Assembly (NCBI GenBank): GCA_007922225.1
Contig: ML680053.1
Location: 8,292,217 to 8,356,216 of the forward strand
DNA: 64,000 bases
From: Emydura subglobosa
Taxonomy: Eukaryota; Chordata; Testudines; Chelidae
Reading direction: 5' to 3'
Positions 33,721 through 45,057 of this stretch are shown piece by piece; the stretch's first letter is position 1, and every line of letters begins with the position of its first letter. The position numbers were made by a program, and so were the translations under genes. Under the pieces are notes generated by a model that was not told where the DNA came from, did no database searches, and was given only the letters and a program-made list of their open reading frames with translations.

Positions 33721-34685
33721 ATAAAAATCTTCCGTCTTTCACTGATATAGGATTTGAAGTCAATGGAAAGACTGCCAAGGGAATAGGATCATTAGGAGTT
33801 GGATTGGACCCACAGAATATCTGGGGTGCTCGCCTAACTCTTCTCTCATCTAAGTCAATCCTGATTGGCTACGGTGAGAACAGAGTTAGGACAATGTTGA
33901 ACACATTTGAAACCCGCTTCAGCATCATGCAGGAGTGGTCCCTAAGTAACCATAAATGTTGATGGATGTGGTTATGGGATTTCCTGCAACCAACTTTGAT
34001 GTTTCGGTGGATAAGTGGTTGGATGGGGCACTCATTTATAAAGCTTACAAATTGTATTTTGTTTCTCTCATCAGTAAGCATTTTCCCCTATCTTTGAGAG
34101 TCTTGTCATTTTGCAAATGGTCAGCTCCAAACAGAATAGCCTAATGCACACAAAAATATGCCACATTTCTCTAAGCCATGATATGTGAAGTCAGTACATA
34201 GTGGTACGCAAATACAATATCCCCATTGATTCTCTAAGGTATTCCAGTGTAATACATTTAGTAAATTAATAACCCTTACCAATATGACAAATCAGCTACA
34301 CTACACCAATATGATCAACTAAAGAAAAATGAGCAATGTGATTAAATGAATAGAATACACAATAGCAATATAATTAGACTGTTTTAGAACTAAATTAAAT
34401 GATGTTGCAGCAGTTTTCAATGACCATAGCACAGCTCTGAATCACCTCGTTCCTTAATAGTGCTTGGCTTGTTCCAAACACTTATTAAAACTTATTTTTA
34501 TGTGGAAAGTCAAAGATCATCCATGTTACACAGCAATTCCATCCAACAAATTTGAAACCAAATTTGCACCCTGAGGCAGAGACAGAGGTGAAAGGAAAAA
34601 CAGCTGTATGGTCCTTCAGATCTGTCCTCTACTGGTAGGGCCAAGGCTAGTGTACAATTAGCCACAGGATCAGGGAGTCATGACA
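33721..34685. other. No gene seen
   Basis: The start (33745-33815) contains 'gaagtcaatggaaagactgc', a small dispersed motif. Otherwise unassigned. ORFs at 33693-34144 lack motifs. Confidence 0.5.
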
Positions 34686-34689
34686 CAAA

Positions 34690-34940
34690 CAAGGGAGTGT
34701 CCTATGAATTGAAAATGTGGCAAATTCAAAACTGATCAAAAGAAATACTTTTTCCCACAACCTAGTTACACTGTGCAATTCACATCCAGTGGATGTCAAT
34801 GAAGCCAAGAACTTAGCATGAGTCGAAAAGGGATTGGATATTTATATAGATAACAAAAATATCCAGAGTTGTAATACATAATGGTAACAAATGATTAAAA
34901 GAACGTGAAACGTCACACATCAGTAACAATCTCTAACTAT
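34690..34940 (+). mobile_element. CR1 LINE fragment
   Basis: 'actttttcccacaacctag', 'gtgcaattcacatccagtgg', 'aagggattggatatttatat', 'aaaatatccagagttgtaat'. CR1 3' region on +, ending just before the - strand copy at 34968. Confidence 0.75.
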
Positions 34941-35034
34941 TAAGGAATAGGATGAATCATAAAAGATTAGGATTGGAAGGGACCTCAGGAGGCCACCTAG
35001 TCCAACCCCTTGCTCAAAGCAGGACCAACCCCAA

Positions 35035-35439
35035 CTAAATCATCCCAGCCAAGGCTTTGTCAAGCTGCACCTTAAAAACCTCTAAGGATGGAGATTCCAC
35101 CACCTCCTTAGGTAACCCATTCCAGGGCTTCACCATCCTCCTAGTGAAAAAGTTTATCCTAATATCCAACCTAGACCTTCCCCACTGCAGACCATTGCTC
35201 CTGATTCTGTCATCTACTACCATTGAGAACAGCCTTGTTCCATCCTCCCTGGAACCCCCTTTCAGGTAGTTAAAGGCCACTATCAAATCCCCCCTCATTC
35301 TTCTCTTCTGAAGACTAAACAAATCTAGTTCCCTCAGCCTCTCCTCATAAGTCATGTGCTCCAGCCCCCTAATCATTTTTGTTGTCCTCCACTGGACTCT
35401 TTCCAATTTGTCCACATCCTTTGTATAGTGGGGGGCCAA
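35035..35439 (-). pseudogene. CR1 ORF2 C-terminal region
   Basis: 134-residue open frame: [77 protein letters not shown] and DKALAGMI at the end. This is the natural C-terminal extension of the CR1 polymerase, almost full length for that part. The RT palm lies upstream (35731-35925) in another frame. Confidence 0.9.
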
Positions 35440-35730
35440 AAACTAGACACAATACTCCAAATGTAGCCTCACCAGTGCCAAGTAGCGGGGAATAATCACT
35501 TCCCTCGATCTGCTGGCAATGCTCCTACTAATTCAGTCCAACAGTAAAAGCACACTGTTGACTCATATCCAGCTTCTTGTCCACTGTAACTCCCGGGGTC
35601 CTTTTCTGCAGAACAGCTGCCTAGCCAGTGGTCCCCAGTCTGTAGCAGTGCGTGGTATTCTTTCATCCTAAGTGCAGGACTCTGTCCTTGTTGAACCTCA
35701 GATTTCTTTTGGCCCAATCCTCCAATTTGT

Positions 35731-35925
35731 CTAGGTTGCTCTGTATCCTATCCTTGTATCTACCACTCCCCCCACCTGAGTGTCATCTGCAAACTTTCTG
35801 GGGATGCAATCTACCCCATCCTCCAGATCATTAATGATGATGTTGAACAAAACCAGCCCCAGCATCGACCCCTGGGACACTGTGCTTGTTATCAGCTGCC
35901 AACTAGATATTGAACTGTTGATCAC
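35731..35925 (-). pseudogene. CR1 RT palm fragment
   Basis: 64-residue frame with VSQGSMLGLVLFNIIINDL (RT block B, Q-G kept) followed by KFADDTQVGGVVDT (block C, F-A-D-D kept). Shows that the catalytic aspartates survive in this copy, although the ORF is broken downstream. Confidence 0.85.
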
Positions 35926-36029
35926 AACCCATTGAGCCCGATGATCTAGACAGCTTTATATCCATCTTATAGTCCATTCATCCAACTCATATGTCTTTAC
36001 CTTGCTTGAGATCTTCAGGAGGAGCAGAT

Positions 36030-36170
36030 TATCCCACATGTGTTACTGCAGGGTTTCTTACCCTCTCCTCTGTGGCATCTGATGCTGGCCACTGTCCGAG
36101 ACAGGATGCTGGACTAGATGGACCCAGGGTCTGATCTATTTTGATCATTCCAATGTTCCTTTGACTCATA
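36030..36170 (+). mobile_element. CR1 LINE 3' end fragment
   Basis: 'gatgctggccactgtccgag', 'caggatgctggactagatgg', 'acccagggtctgatctattt'. Opposite orientation to the neighbouring copy. Confidence 0.75.
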
Positions 36171-36194
36171 GCTGGCTGCAGCTGAGACTGGCAT

Positions 36195-36310
36195 ATAGAA
36201 TCTGAAAAATTATGGTAGCACCTAGAGGTCCCAGTCAGAGAGACATACTCCAGCGTGCTAAGTGCTGTACATACACATAGAGTCAGTCTCTGCTCCAAAA
36301 ACACTTATAA
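36195..36310 (+). repeat. SINE-type tail repeat
   Basis: 'tatggtagcacctagaggtcc', 'gtgctaagtgctgtacatac', 'agtctctgctccaaaaacac', 'ttataatctaa'. Common reptile repeat tail, also seen in part at 7075. Confidence 0.65.
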
Positions 36311-36654
36311 TCTAAATCCCCAGTTCAGCAAGGTAACAGTAGCTAAAGATGGATATATTGACTTTGATGAACTGAACGAAGAGAGACTCAATGTACATCT
36401 AAGTGGCAGCCAGGTCTGTGATTTGCATCTCACCTAGACATACTCAGGTTAGCTGTAATCTAGCAAGCTTGCTAAAAATAGTATTGAGGATTGTGAGGAG
36501 CAGGCTGCATAAGCCTGTTTGACTCCCCCTTCATCCCCAGTACATACAAACTTCGTTTCTATTTGTGATAAACTAGCAGCTAGCTAGATAACTGCTGGTA
36601 TGGGAATATCTACATGAGCTGCCATTTACAATCTCAACTGCAGTGTAGATGTAC

Positions 36655-36770
36655 CTTCAGTGACTTGCCCAAGGTCATACAGCAAATCTGTATCAGAACA
36701 AGGACTTGAACCCAGGTCCCTAGGCTAGTGCTGTAATTACTAGATTAAACTTCCTCTTCTAGATCATCTT
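36655..36770 (+). repeat. MIR/CORE-SINE fragment
   Basis: 'agtgacttgcccaaggtcat', 'cagcaaatctgtatcagaac', 'ttgaacccaggtccctaggc'. MIR 3' half. Confidence 0.8.
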
Positions 36771-37606
36771 TCCTCCAGACAGGCAATACGGATTTACAAA
36801 TGTGGTTTCTTGGGATTAGTCTTTCTTTCAGGAAAAAAAAGTTAACAGAAAAAACCCAACAAACTCATAAATACATTTATATTATGGAAGAAAGAGCTGT
36901 GTGCAAAAGCAATCAGCCTAAGTTTAGCATTGCAGATATGACATTCTTTGTATTGATCAAAAACCTTATTTTGTCAGGGAAATGTTTGATAAATGTTATT
37001 TCTACATAACTACAGCAACTAAGATGACACAGGAAAATTCTCTGAGCGCTCGAATGTAGCTTTGAACTTTTAATGAAGGAAAGACTCATGGCCAAGATTT
37101 TTGAGTGTGACTAGTGGTTTTGGATGCTTAACCTGAGACATTTTAAAGGGAACTGAGCTTTACAAAGTGGGTGCACAGCATTTTTTTTAAATTGGCACCC
37201 TTAAGCTGTGTCAAGTTGGACACCAAATATTGGGATACCCAGAATAACCATTTACTTTAGAAAATCTTCTTGTATATATTATGTTCTCACACACACACAC
37301 GCGCGTGCGTGCATATGTGGATAGATTATTTTGTTGCCCTTTTTGGCCTGAATGGGTGAATGAGAAATCAATGATACAAGTCAGATATAGTATTTGGTGT
37401 GATCGTATTTACTTATAGAAAACATGTCACAGAACACCGTAGAAATAGACAGCAGGCAGTTTCCTTCCTCAGAAATGCCCTAGTCTGGCGCTCCAGCAAG
37501 CTCTGTCCTTAACAAACTCTGACTCTGTGCCTCCTCTCAGGATCAGACTCAGAAATGCTTCTCTAGGCTTTTTGCTGGCTCTCTCTCTCTAAACACATAC
37601 AGGCTG
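36771..37606. other. No gene seen
   Basis: 37090-37215 has weak inverted wording ('ttttggatgcttaacctgag' with 'ggcacccttaagctg') like the 4391 repeat. 37292-37313 is a mixed CA/CG dinucleotide run. Rest unassigned. Confidence 0.45.
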
Positions 37607-38748
37607 TGTAGGCCGGAGGTCCTGTCCGGCCTAGGCGTTATGGCCCTTCCTTGGGCCCAGGCTCTGAGGAAGGCCACAGCGCCGTCCTACAAGGGAAATA
37701 ATTCAGTGTCTGTGTGCCAGTCTTAGCCCCGAGCCCCGGGCAGAGTGGGCAGACAAGTAGTCTATAGCCTCACGCCCTTAGGCAGGGCGAGGCCAGTATG
37801 TAGTCTGCAGTCTGCCCCAGGTGGGGTGAGACAGGTAAGCACAGTCTGTAGCCTCCAGTCCTTAGGCAGGGCGAGGCAGGCAAGCAGTCTGTAGTCTGCC
37901 CCAGGTGGGGTTGAGACAGGTATGCAGTGGATCCACTGTCTCTAGTGGCAGGGGAGAACACGTTCTCCCGGGGTGGCTAGGGAAGGGGGACGCAGGCCCA
38001 CCCGTCTCCACTGCGTCCCAGCCCAGGGTCGTATCAGTGGCAAAGGGCAAAGGCAGGGCTCCAGCCGCAACACGCTGACGGTAGTCTTGCCCCTGACTCA
38101 GCCACTTGCCATAGCTGTCCCTGGACCACTTCCTCCCCCTGCTCCCCAGGTACCTGTGTCCTCTGTGTCCTCAGGGTCGCTGGGGTACTTGGTACACAGC
38201 AGGCTCACCAGTCCCTCTTCGTCGACTGGTGGCAAGTCAGGGAGCTTCTCTGCAGAGGACAACTCCTCCAGGTCACAGGGCTCCAGGGTTTCGGCATCAG
38301 GCAGCTCCTCCAGGTCAGGGTTGGCCTCAGAAGGTATCTCCCACCCGCGGGCCTCAGGCGGCCCGGTCCAGTCCCTGGGGCCCAGCAGCCCAGTCCAGTC
38401 CCTGGGGCTTTGTAAGTTGGGCCGTTTCAGGCACTTCCGCTCTGGGAGGCGGTTGCTCGGGGCGGCTGCCTAGCGGGGGTCAGGCCTATGCTGCAGCCTG
38501 CAGAACAGCACATCTGCCTCCGGCAGCAGCCTGTCTCCTACTGAGCTGCAGGGCCTGCCTTTTATACTTCCTTTCCCTGTGGAAGCTCCGCCCTTCTGTT
38601 GCCGGGCAGACTGCCCTGCTGGACCTATCCCTGTCCGGCTCCTCTTTTGCCGGGCAGACTGGCCTGCCAGACCTGTTCCTGTTCCGCCTGGGCGTTGCGG
38701 CCCTTCCTCAAGCCCAGGCTCCGAGGAAGGCCACAGCGCCTTCCTACA
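37607..38748 (-). mobile_element. GC-rich LTR-like element with GGCTG duplication
   Basis: 1142 bp bounded by TGTAGG...CCTACA and flanked by GGCTG on both sides (37602-37606, 38749-38753). On the - strand a TATA box 'agtataaaaggc' (about 38568-38558) with an upstream GC box 'gggcggagc' indicates a promoter. 71 bp from the promoter-side end (38678-38748) recur at 37621-37691, close to the other end. Two 84-bp direct repeats lie at 37759-37842 and 37843-37926. Long ORFs on + (37973-38473, 38229-38765) run antisense to this promoter and are Pro/Gly/Ser-rich GC shadows. Confidence 0.75.
37759..37926. repeat. Two 84-bp tandem repeats inside the LTR
   Basis: 'agtctatagcctcacgccc' and 'agtctgtagcctccagtcc' start the two units. 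Both continue with 'ttaggcagggcgaggc' and 'gtctgccccaggtgggg'. Confidence 0.85.
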
Positions 38749-38989
38749 GGCTGCATATCCAATAACCTAGCCTCTGTGTTTGCAATCAAGAAGATTCCTT
38801 GGCCCAAGCACCTTGGGCAGTCCCTCTGTTGTTGGTAGCTCTCTCTACTACATAAAGCAGCTTAATTACACCTTCCATTGTCTGAAAGAGTACTTGGCGT
38901 CCCCATTTACTTTGAGGTCTGTGATTGTCGTTGGATCAAAGACTCACCTGACGACCATTTTCATCATAAAATATCAAATAGATCTATAG

Positions 38990-39712
38990 ATATACAAAAT
39001 GGGGAATGACTGCCTAAGAAGAAGCACTGCAGAAAGGGATCTGGGGGCCATAGTGGATCACAAAATAAATGAGTCAACATTGTAACACTGTTGCAAAAAA
39101 ATTGAACATCATTCTGGGATGTGTTACTTACAACTCTCCTGGCTAAGACACTAGAAGTAATTCTTCCACTCTACTCCACGCTGATAAGGCCTCAGCTGGA
39201 GTATTGTGTCCAATTCTGGGCTCCACATTTCAGGAAAGATGTGGACAAACTGGAGAAAGTCCAGAGAAGTGCAACAAAAATGACTAAAGGTGTAGAAAAC
39301 ATGACCTATAGGGAAGATTGAAAAAATTGGGTTTGTTTAGTCTGAAGAAGAGAAAACTGAAGGGGGATATAACAGTTTTTCAAGTACATAAAAGGTTGAC
39401 ATGAGGAGGAGGATGAAAATTGTTTACTTTAACCTCTGAGGATAGGACAAGAAGCAATGGGCTTAAATTGCAACAAAAGAGGTTTAGGTTGGACATTAGG
39501 AAAAACTTCCTAAATGTCAGGGGTAGTTAAGCACTGGCACAAATTGCCTAGGGAGGATGTGGAATCTCCATCATTGGAGGCTTTTAAGAACAGGTTAGAC
39601 AAACACCTTTCAGGAATGGTCTAGTTAATACGTAGTCCTTCCTTGAGTGAAGGGGACTGAACTAGAGGACTTACTGAGGTCCCTTCCAGTCCTACACTTC
39701 TATACATACATA
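38990..39712 (+). mobile_element. CR1 LINE, 3' third
   Basis: Starts inside the CR1 RT C-terminal block ('gactgcctaagaagaagcac', 'gggggccatagtggatcac'), passes through the C-terminal extension and ends 'gaggtcccttccagtcctac' at about 39678-39698. Closely parallels the copy at 7865-8672. Confidence 0.92.
39121..39321 (+). pseudogene. CR1 ORF2 fragment
   Basis: 66-residue frame: VILPLYSTLIRPQLEYCVQFW, then [19 protein letters not shown] and ENMTYRED. Conserved CR1 block after the RT palm; stops soon after. Confidence 0.85.
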
Positions 39713-39714
39713 GA

Positions 39715-39870
39715 TACAGTTTAGATCTCCTCAGATTTTAAGCTTCTTGGGGCAAGAACTGAAGTTTTATTATGTTTGTACCATATTTAGAACAGTGGGG
39801 CCTTAATCTATGATTTTGGTCCTAGGTGATGCTATACTGTAAACAGAATGAATAAATATATTCATGGATA
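39715..39870 (+). repeat. SINE-type tail repeat
   Basis: 'ttaagcttcttggggcaag', 'tatgtttgtaccatatttag', 'acagtggggccttaatctat'. Degraded member of the family at 43780-43890. Confidence 0.5.
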
Positions 39871-40450
39871 TTATATGTGGTGCTATCAGTGACATCTATT
39901 GTTAATGTTGTCCAACACCTCCCACTGTAAGATCCTGTATTTAATGGCTATGAAAGTCTATGAAATGTTAACCATTTGGGCTGAAATTTTCCATATCAGG
40001 GGTCTGCCTCAGGCTGAGGTCTTTTGTTATTGTTTGGTTGGTTGGTTTTTGTTTTTTAACAAATTCAGCCTCAGCAGCATGGCCATTACCAATCAAAAGG
40101 CTAGGGGAAAATACATGGTTTTGTCCGTTTCAAAAATTTCTTGAGAGTTTTATATTGAAATGCCATAGCAACCCCATGCTTTGGAGCAGAGACTTGTAAT
40201 TTGGCAACACGTAGCCACCTTTTGCGTTCCCCTGGAAAAGCCACCCAAATTTGGTGATATTATAAGCCATTGAAAAGTCACAGTTCCCACACACTCAGTA
40301 TAGGCTTGTCAATGTTAACAACTAAAATTTCAGAAGATTCTTCCCTCACTGAGCATGCTCCATCCCCTCATGACTCCTAGTGATGACCAGACTATATGTG
40401 CAGTTTCCACAAAAAGCAACTAAGAAGCTCCAGCCCAGGGCTATGAGAGC
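39871..40450. other. No gene seen
   Basis: Unassigned; one 81-residue + strand ORF (39899-40144) without motif. Confidence 0.5.
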
Positions 40451-41069
40451 TCCATAAGAACATAAGGAGGATCATACTGGTCAGACCAATGGTCCATCTA
40501 ACCTGGTATCCTGTCTCCCAACAGGATCAATGCCAGGTGCTTCAAAGGGAATAAACAGAATAGGCAATCATCAAGTGATCCATCCCTTGTCAGCCATTTC
40601 CAGCTTCTGGAAATCAAAGGTTAGGGCCACCCAGAACATGGCATAGCATCTCTGACCATTCTGACTAATAGCCACTGAGAAACCTATCCTCCATGAACTT
40701 ATCTATTTCTTTTTAAACACCCTTACAGTTTTGGCTTTCACAACATCCCCTGGCAATGAGTTCCACAGGTTGACTGTGTTTTGTGGAAAAGTTATTTCTT
40801 TTGTTTGTTAATTTCTTTGTGTGACCCTTGATATGTGCATTATGTGAAGAAGTAAACACTACTTCCTTATGCATTTTCACCATACCATTCAGGATTTTAT
40901 AGATCTCTGTCATATACCCCCCTTGGTCATCTATTTTCCAAGCTGAAAAGTCCCAGTCTTTTTAAACTCTCCTGTTCCATATTTGTTGCCTTTCTCTGTA
41001 CCTTTTCCAATTCTAATATTCCTAACATCCTGTTAGCTTTTTTGGCTGCTGCTGCACATTGAGTAGATG

Positions 41070-41285
41070 TTATGTTTTCAGAGAACTATCCACAATGACA
41101 CCAAGATCTTTCTCATTGGTAACAATTAATTTAGATCCCATCATTTTGTATGCATGGTTGGTATTACGTTTTCCAATGTGCATTACTTTGCATTTATCAA
41201 CATTGAATTTCATCTGCCATTTTGTTGCCCAGTCACCCAGTTTTGTGAGATCTCTTTGTAACTCTTTGCAGTCTGCTTTGGACAT
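41070..41285 (-). pseudogene. CR1 RT C-terminal part
   Basis: 71-residue frame: DCKELQRDLTKLGDWATKWQ, MKFNVDKCKVMHIGKRN, KLIVTNEKDLGVIVDSSLK. This is the block directly after the catalytic FADD motif in CR1 polymerases (L-xx-W-xx-xWQMxFNxxKCKVMHIG). Confidence 0.9.
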
Positions 41286-41788
41286 AACTATCCTGAGTAA
41301 TTTTTATAGTCTGCAAATCTTGCCACCTCACTGTTTATCCCTTTTTCCAGATCATTCATGAATATATTGAACAGTAATGGTCCCAGTACAGACCCCTGGG
41401 GGACACATCTATTTACCTCTCTACATTTTGAAAACTGACCATTTATTTCTAACCTTTGTTTCTTGTGTTTTAACCAGTTGCTGATCTATACGAGGACCTT
41501 CCCTCTTATCCCATGACTGCTTACTTTGGTTAAGAGCCTTTGGCGAGGTACTTTGTCAAAGGCTTTCTGAAAGTCCAAGTACACTATATCACCCTTGTCC
41601 ACAAGTTTTTGACTCCCTCAAATAATTCTAATAGATTTGTGAGGAATGATTTCCCTTCACAAAAGCCGGGCTGACTCTTCCCCAACAAATTATGTTCATC
41701 TGTGTGTCTGTTAATTCTGTTCTTTACCATAGTTTCATCCAATTTGCCTGTTACTGAAGTTAGATTTACTAGCCTGTAATTGCCAGGA

Positions 41789-41974
41789 TCACCTCTGGAA
41801 ATTTTTAAAAATTGCCTTCACATTAGCTACCCTCCAGTCATATGGTACAGAAGCTGATTTACATGGTTGTTTACATACCACACTTACTAGTTCTGCAATG
41901 TCATATTTTAATTCTCTCAGAACTTTTGGGTGAATAACATCTGGTTCTAATGACTTATTACTATTTTGTTCCAA
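41789..41974 (-). pseudogene. CR1 RT fingers fragment
   Basis: 61-residue frame: KSLEPDVIHPKVLRELKYDI and SVPYDWRVANVKAIFKN. Corresponds to the conserved K-(S/A)-x-GPDGIHPRVLKEL and P-DW--A-V-PIFK blocks; the Gly of GPDG is replaced by Glu here. Confidence 0.88.
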
Positions 41975-42811
41975 AGCCTCCTAAGATTTGTCACCTAAAA
42001 AAATGGCTCAGGTGTGGGGATCTGCCTCATATCTTCTGCACTGAAGACTGATGCAAATACTTCATTTAGCTTTGCAATAGCCTTATCTTCCGTAAGTGCT
42101 CCTTTTGCACCTTGATCATCCAGTGGCCCCACTGATTGTTTGGCAGGCTGCTGACTTCTGATGGATTTAAATTTTTTTTTTGCTGTAAGTTTTTTAATCT
42201 TTTGCTAGTTGCTCTTCAAATTCTTTGTTGGCCTGCCTTATTATGCTTTTACTCTTGATTTACCAGATTTTATGCTCCTTTTGATTTTCCTCAATAAGAG
42301 TTAACATCCAATTTTTAAAAGATGTCTTTTTGCCTCTAATCATTTCTTTTACTTTGTTTACCCATGGCGACACTTTTTTTTTTTTTGTTCCTCGTTATGT
42401 TTTTTAATTTGGGGTGTATATTTAATTTGCACTTCTATTATAGTGTTTGTAAATGTTTCCATTCAGCTTGCAGGCGTTTCACTTTTATGACTGTACCTTT
42501 TAATTTCCATTCAGCTAGCTTCCTCTTCTTTGTGTAGTTTCCCTTTCTGAAGTTAAATGCTAGTGTGGTGGGCTTCTTTGGTATTCCCCCACCACCTGGA
42601 ACCAGGATATTAAATACAATTATAGTATGGTTGCTATTACTGAGCGGTTCAGCTATATTCACCTCTTAGACCAGACCCTATGCTCCATTTAGGACTAAAT
42701 CAAGAATTGCCTCTCCCTGGTTGGGTTCCAGGACTAACTGCTCCATGAAATAGACATTTATGGTGTCTAGAAACTTTATCGCTGCATCTGTCGTGACGTG
42801 ACATTATCTAG

Positions 42812-43045
42812 TCAATATGGGGATAGGTGAAATCCCACATTATTATTGGGTCTTCTATTTTTATAGCCTCTAATCTCCTGGAGTTTTTCACAATCGCTAG
42901 GACCATGCTGGTCATGTGACCAGTAGTATATTCCTCCTGCTATATTCTTATTATTCAAGCATGACATTTTTATCCATAGAGATTCTATGGTATAGTTTGA
43001 TTCATTTAAGATTTTTAGTATATTTGACTCCATGCTTTCTTTCAC
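42812..43045 (-). pseudogene. CR1 endonuclease fragment
   Basis: 77-residue frame containing NIAGGIYYWSHDQHGPSDCE, the AP-endonuclease-domain block that reads VGVYYRPP-Q- in less decayed CR1. Upstream NYTIESLWIKM fits the preceding strand. Partial domain only. Confidence 0.75.
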
Positions 43046-43254
43046 ATATAGTGTCCACTACTCCACCAGCACAACCTACTCTGTCACTCCTATGGTTTCT
43101 GTGATGCCTATTGTATCAATATCATCATTTAATACCAGGCACTCAAGTTCACAATACTTTTCCTAAAATGGCTGCTCCCACCTGCTAATGATCAGGTACA
43201 AGAACTAAGACAAGGAGCCATCTCTCCTGTGTTGTCAATGACACACACACACCC

Positions 43255-43575
43255 AGGCAGTGCAGAGGAGGAAGCAATGTGAACTGTATGCTGAGGGGAC
43301 AGAAGCTAGAGCAGTGGGGGGAGGGAAAGGAATAGATTGGGACAAGGAGTCTGGTGAGACATGGACTGGAAGAGGGTGAGGAGAGAAATTGGGACTGGGA
43401 CTTAGACGGGGAGACTGGGATGAGAAGCTGGAAGAGTGGATCCTAGGTCTGGGTAGGTCAGTGGGAAGAGCCTGGAATGAGAAGCCAGGTGTGGGGAAGA
43501 CATAGGACTGGTACAGGGACAGGCTTGGAGGGAACACGGCAGAAGGACTCACACTAGGGGAGAATGAGCAGAAGT
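43255..43575. repeat. Purine-rich imperfect tandem tract
   Basis: + strand is G/A-rich with recurring 'gagactgggatgagaagctgg'-like phrases (43410-43490). The 147-residue - strand ORF across it (43235-43678) is Ser/Pro-rich low complexity and not a credible protein. Confidence 0.6.
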
Positions 43576-43779
43576 CTATGCCCACTAGACAAACTCCCCT
43601 CCAGAGCTTGGAATGGAACGCAAGATTCTTGGGTCTCTCCATTCCTCTGCTGTCAGCAAATATTGGAGAAACCCACATGCAAAATGTGTTTCATCCCCTT
43701 CTAGTGCTGGTCCCTATTGAGGATGACAACCTACTCTTACACACTGTCTCCTTGTACTCCCCTTTGTCTGTTTGATTAG

Positions 43780-43895
43780 ATTAGAAGATCATTGGAGCAG
43801 AGGCTGTCTTTTATTCTGTGCTTGTACAGTACCTAGTGTAGTGGGGTCCTGGTCCATGCCTAGGGTTCCCAAGTACTATGATAACACATAACAAT
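43780..43895 (+). repeat. SINE-type tail repeat
   Basis: 'gatcattggagcagaggctg', 'tgtgcttgtacagtacctag', 'tgtagtggggtcctggtcca', 'ttcccaagtactatgataac'. Widespread reptile repeat; also at 62225-62310 in degraded form. Confidence 0.7.
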
Positions 43896-44080
43896 AATAC
43901 TAGTTCAAGTGACAAAGGTCTGGGTGTTGGCTCTAAAGGTTCCAGTCCTGCTGCTGATACATGAGGGTGTCAATTTAATATCACTGTGATGCTGGAAGAT
44001 CAAGTACCAAGGCCCAGAGGCCTCACTGAACACTGATGAATGCATAGCTGGAAATCAGTCTGGCTCAACTGTGTTAGTAT

Positions 44081-45057
44081 TGTTAAAACAGGTATTAGAT
44101 GTATAAGAATGTGTTTGGTTTTTAGACTTTATGAAATGCTTGTGAGCTGTTACATGCATTAATCTCACCCATAATATCTGTATCCCATGTTATAAGGTAA
44201 TATTGATATGTTTTCTCTGTAATTGTGTATATCATCGTTCAGAAGAGAAGCCTTACCAAATGTGAAATACTACTTTACCACAAGAGGCGTCATCTCCTCA
44301 CCAACAAAAGAAGGCCCATAGCCACAAGACAAGCCATTGTGGAACATCAGTGGACAAAAGACTTTGTTGATTGCTTCCATCACAGCCATGAAGAGGAGAT
44401 GTGCACAAGCACTCAACCCATCATCTTGAACTCTGGGGAAAGGGAGTAAAAATTCTTGTCAAGAAGAAATTATCTTTATGCTCCTTGAACTCTGAAGGGT
44501 GAAGATTTCTAAGCATGAGCAAAAGTTCCCCAGTGCTTGGCTTGGGTTAGCCCTAATAGACATATAGAGCTTGCACATTACAGCAGTTTCTATTACCTTT
44601 TTGGAACCCAAGACCATAACTTCTATATTTACCTGCTTTAACCTTGTAAATAATTATTTTCCTTTTCCTAGTTAATAAATCTTCAGTTCATTTATTATAG
44701 GATTGGCTACAAGTATTGTCTTTGGTATAGGATATAAGGTGCAATTGACCTGGGGTAAGTGACTGGTCCTTTGGGACTGAGCATAACCTGAATATTGTTG
44801 TGATTTTTGATGCAATGGACCATCTATCATCACCAAGGCAAGTTTGCGTGGATGACAAGAGAGACTAGAGTACCCAAGGGGATTGTCTGTGACTCCGTGT
44901 TAAAGCTATTATAATGCTTGAGGAATTCACACTTCATACTTGGTTGGTGAAATCTAAGTAAAGAAATCACATCCGGTTTGGGGTTTGGGCCCTGCTTCTT
45001 CACAGTCTGACCTGAGGTTGGTACTCATGTTCGTGAGCCATTTCAGACAGCTTGACA
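44081..45057 (+). mobile_element. Solo LTR, family B (approximate ends)
   Basis: I recognise this as a long turtle LTR: starts near TGTTAAAACAGG and contains 'tatcccatgttataaggtaa', 'gttaataaatcttcag' (AATAAA at 44674-44679), 'acctgaatattgttgtga' and 'gtctgtgactccgtgttaaa'. A CA end lies at about 45057. No clear target duplication found, so the boundaries are provisional. The 74-residue ORF at 44225-44449 has no motif. Confidence 0.6.

Larger units (their letters stand above)
34968..36012 (-). mobile_element. CR1 LINE, about 1 kb
   Basis: Reverse-oriented CR1 with its 3' end at about 34970 ('ggaagggacctcaggaggcc') and 5' truncation near 36012. Covers the C-terminal half of the RT (FADD box at 35785-35800) and the complete C-terminal extension, with few frame breaks. 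Relatively young by CR1 standards here. Confidence 0.92.
40452..43160 (-). mobile_element. CR1 LINE, 2.7 kb, most of ORF2
   Basis: Longest CR1 here. 3' end at 40455 ('taagaacataaggagg', 'tggtcagaccaatggtccat'), then on the - strand upstream: RT C-terminal block (41070-41285), RT palm with YIGG/FADD area degraded (41290-41420), RT fingers (41789-41974), linker (42150-42400) and endonuclease remnants up to about 43160. The frame is broken many times. Same subfamily as the 5' piece at 49250-49690. Confidence 0.92.

Noticed and set aside
27441..37313. (CA)n at 27441 and the mixed CA/CG run at 37292 as Z-DNA regulatory elements
   Set aside because: Common microsatellites; nothing nearby supports a regulatory role.
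37973..38765. Two long + strand ORFs (166 and 178 residues), the longest in the window
   Set aside because: They lie antisense to the promoter of the GC-rich LTR-like element, overlap each other in different frames and are Pro/Gly/Ser/Ala-rich. GC-rich sequence has few stops; no domain is visible.
43235..43678. 147-residue - strand ORF
   Set aside because: Ser/Pro-rich translation of a purine-rich imperfect tandem tract; no domain.
44225..44449. 74-residue + strand ORF as a gene
   Set aside because: Sits inside a recognised LTR before its AATAAA and has no motif; unlike 19.6-20.8 kb there is no chain of hydrophobic ORFs.
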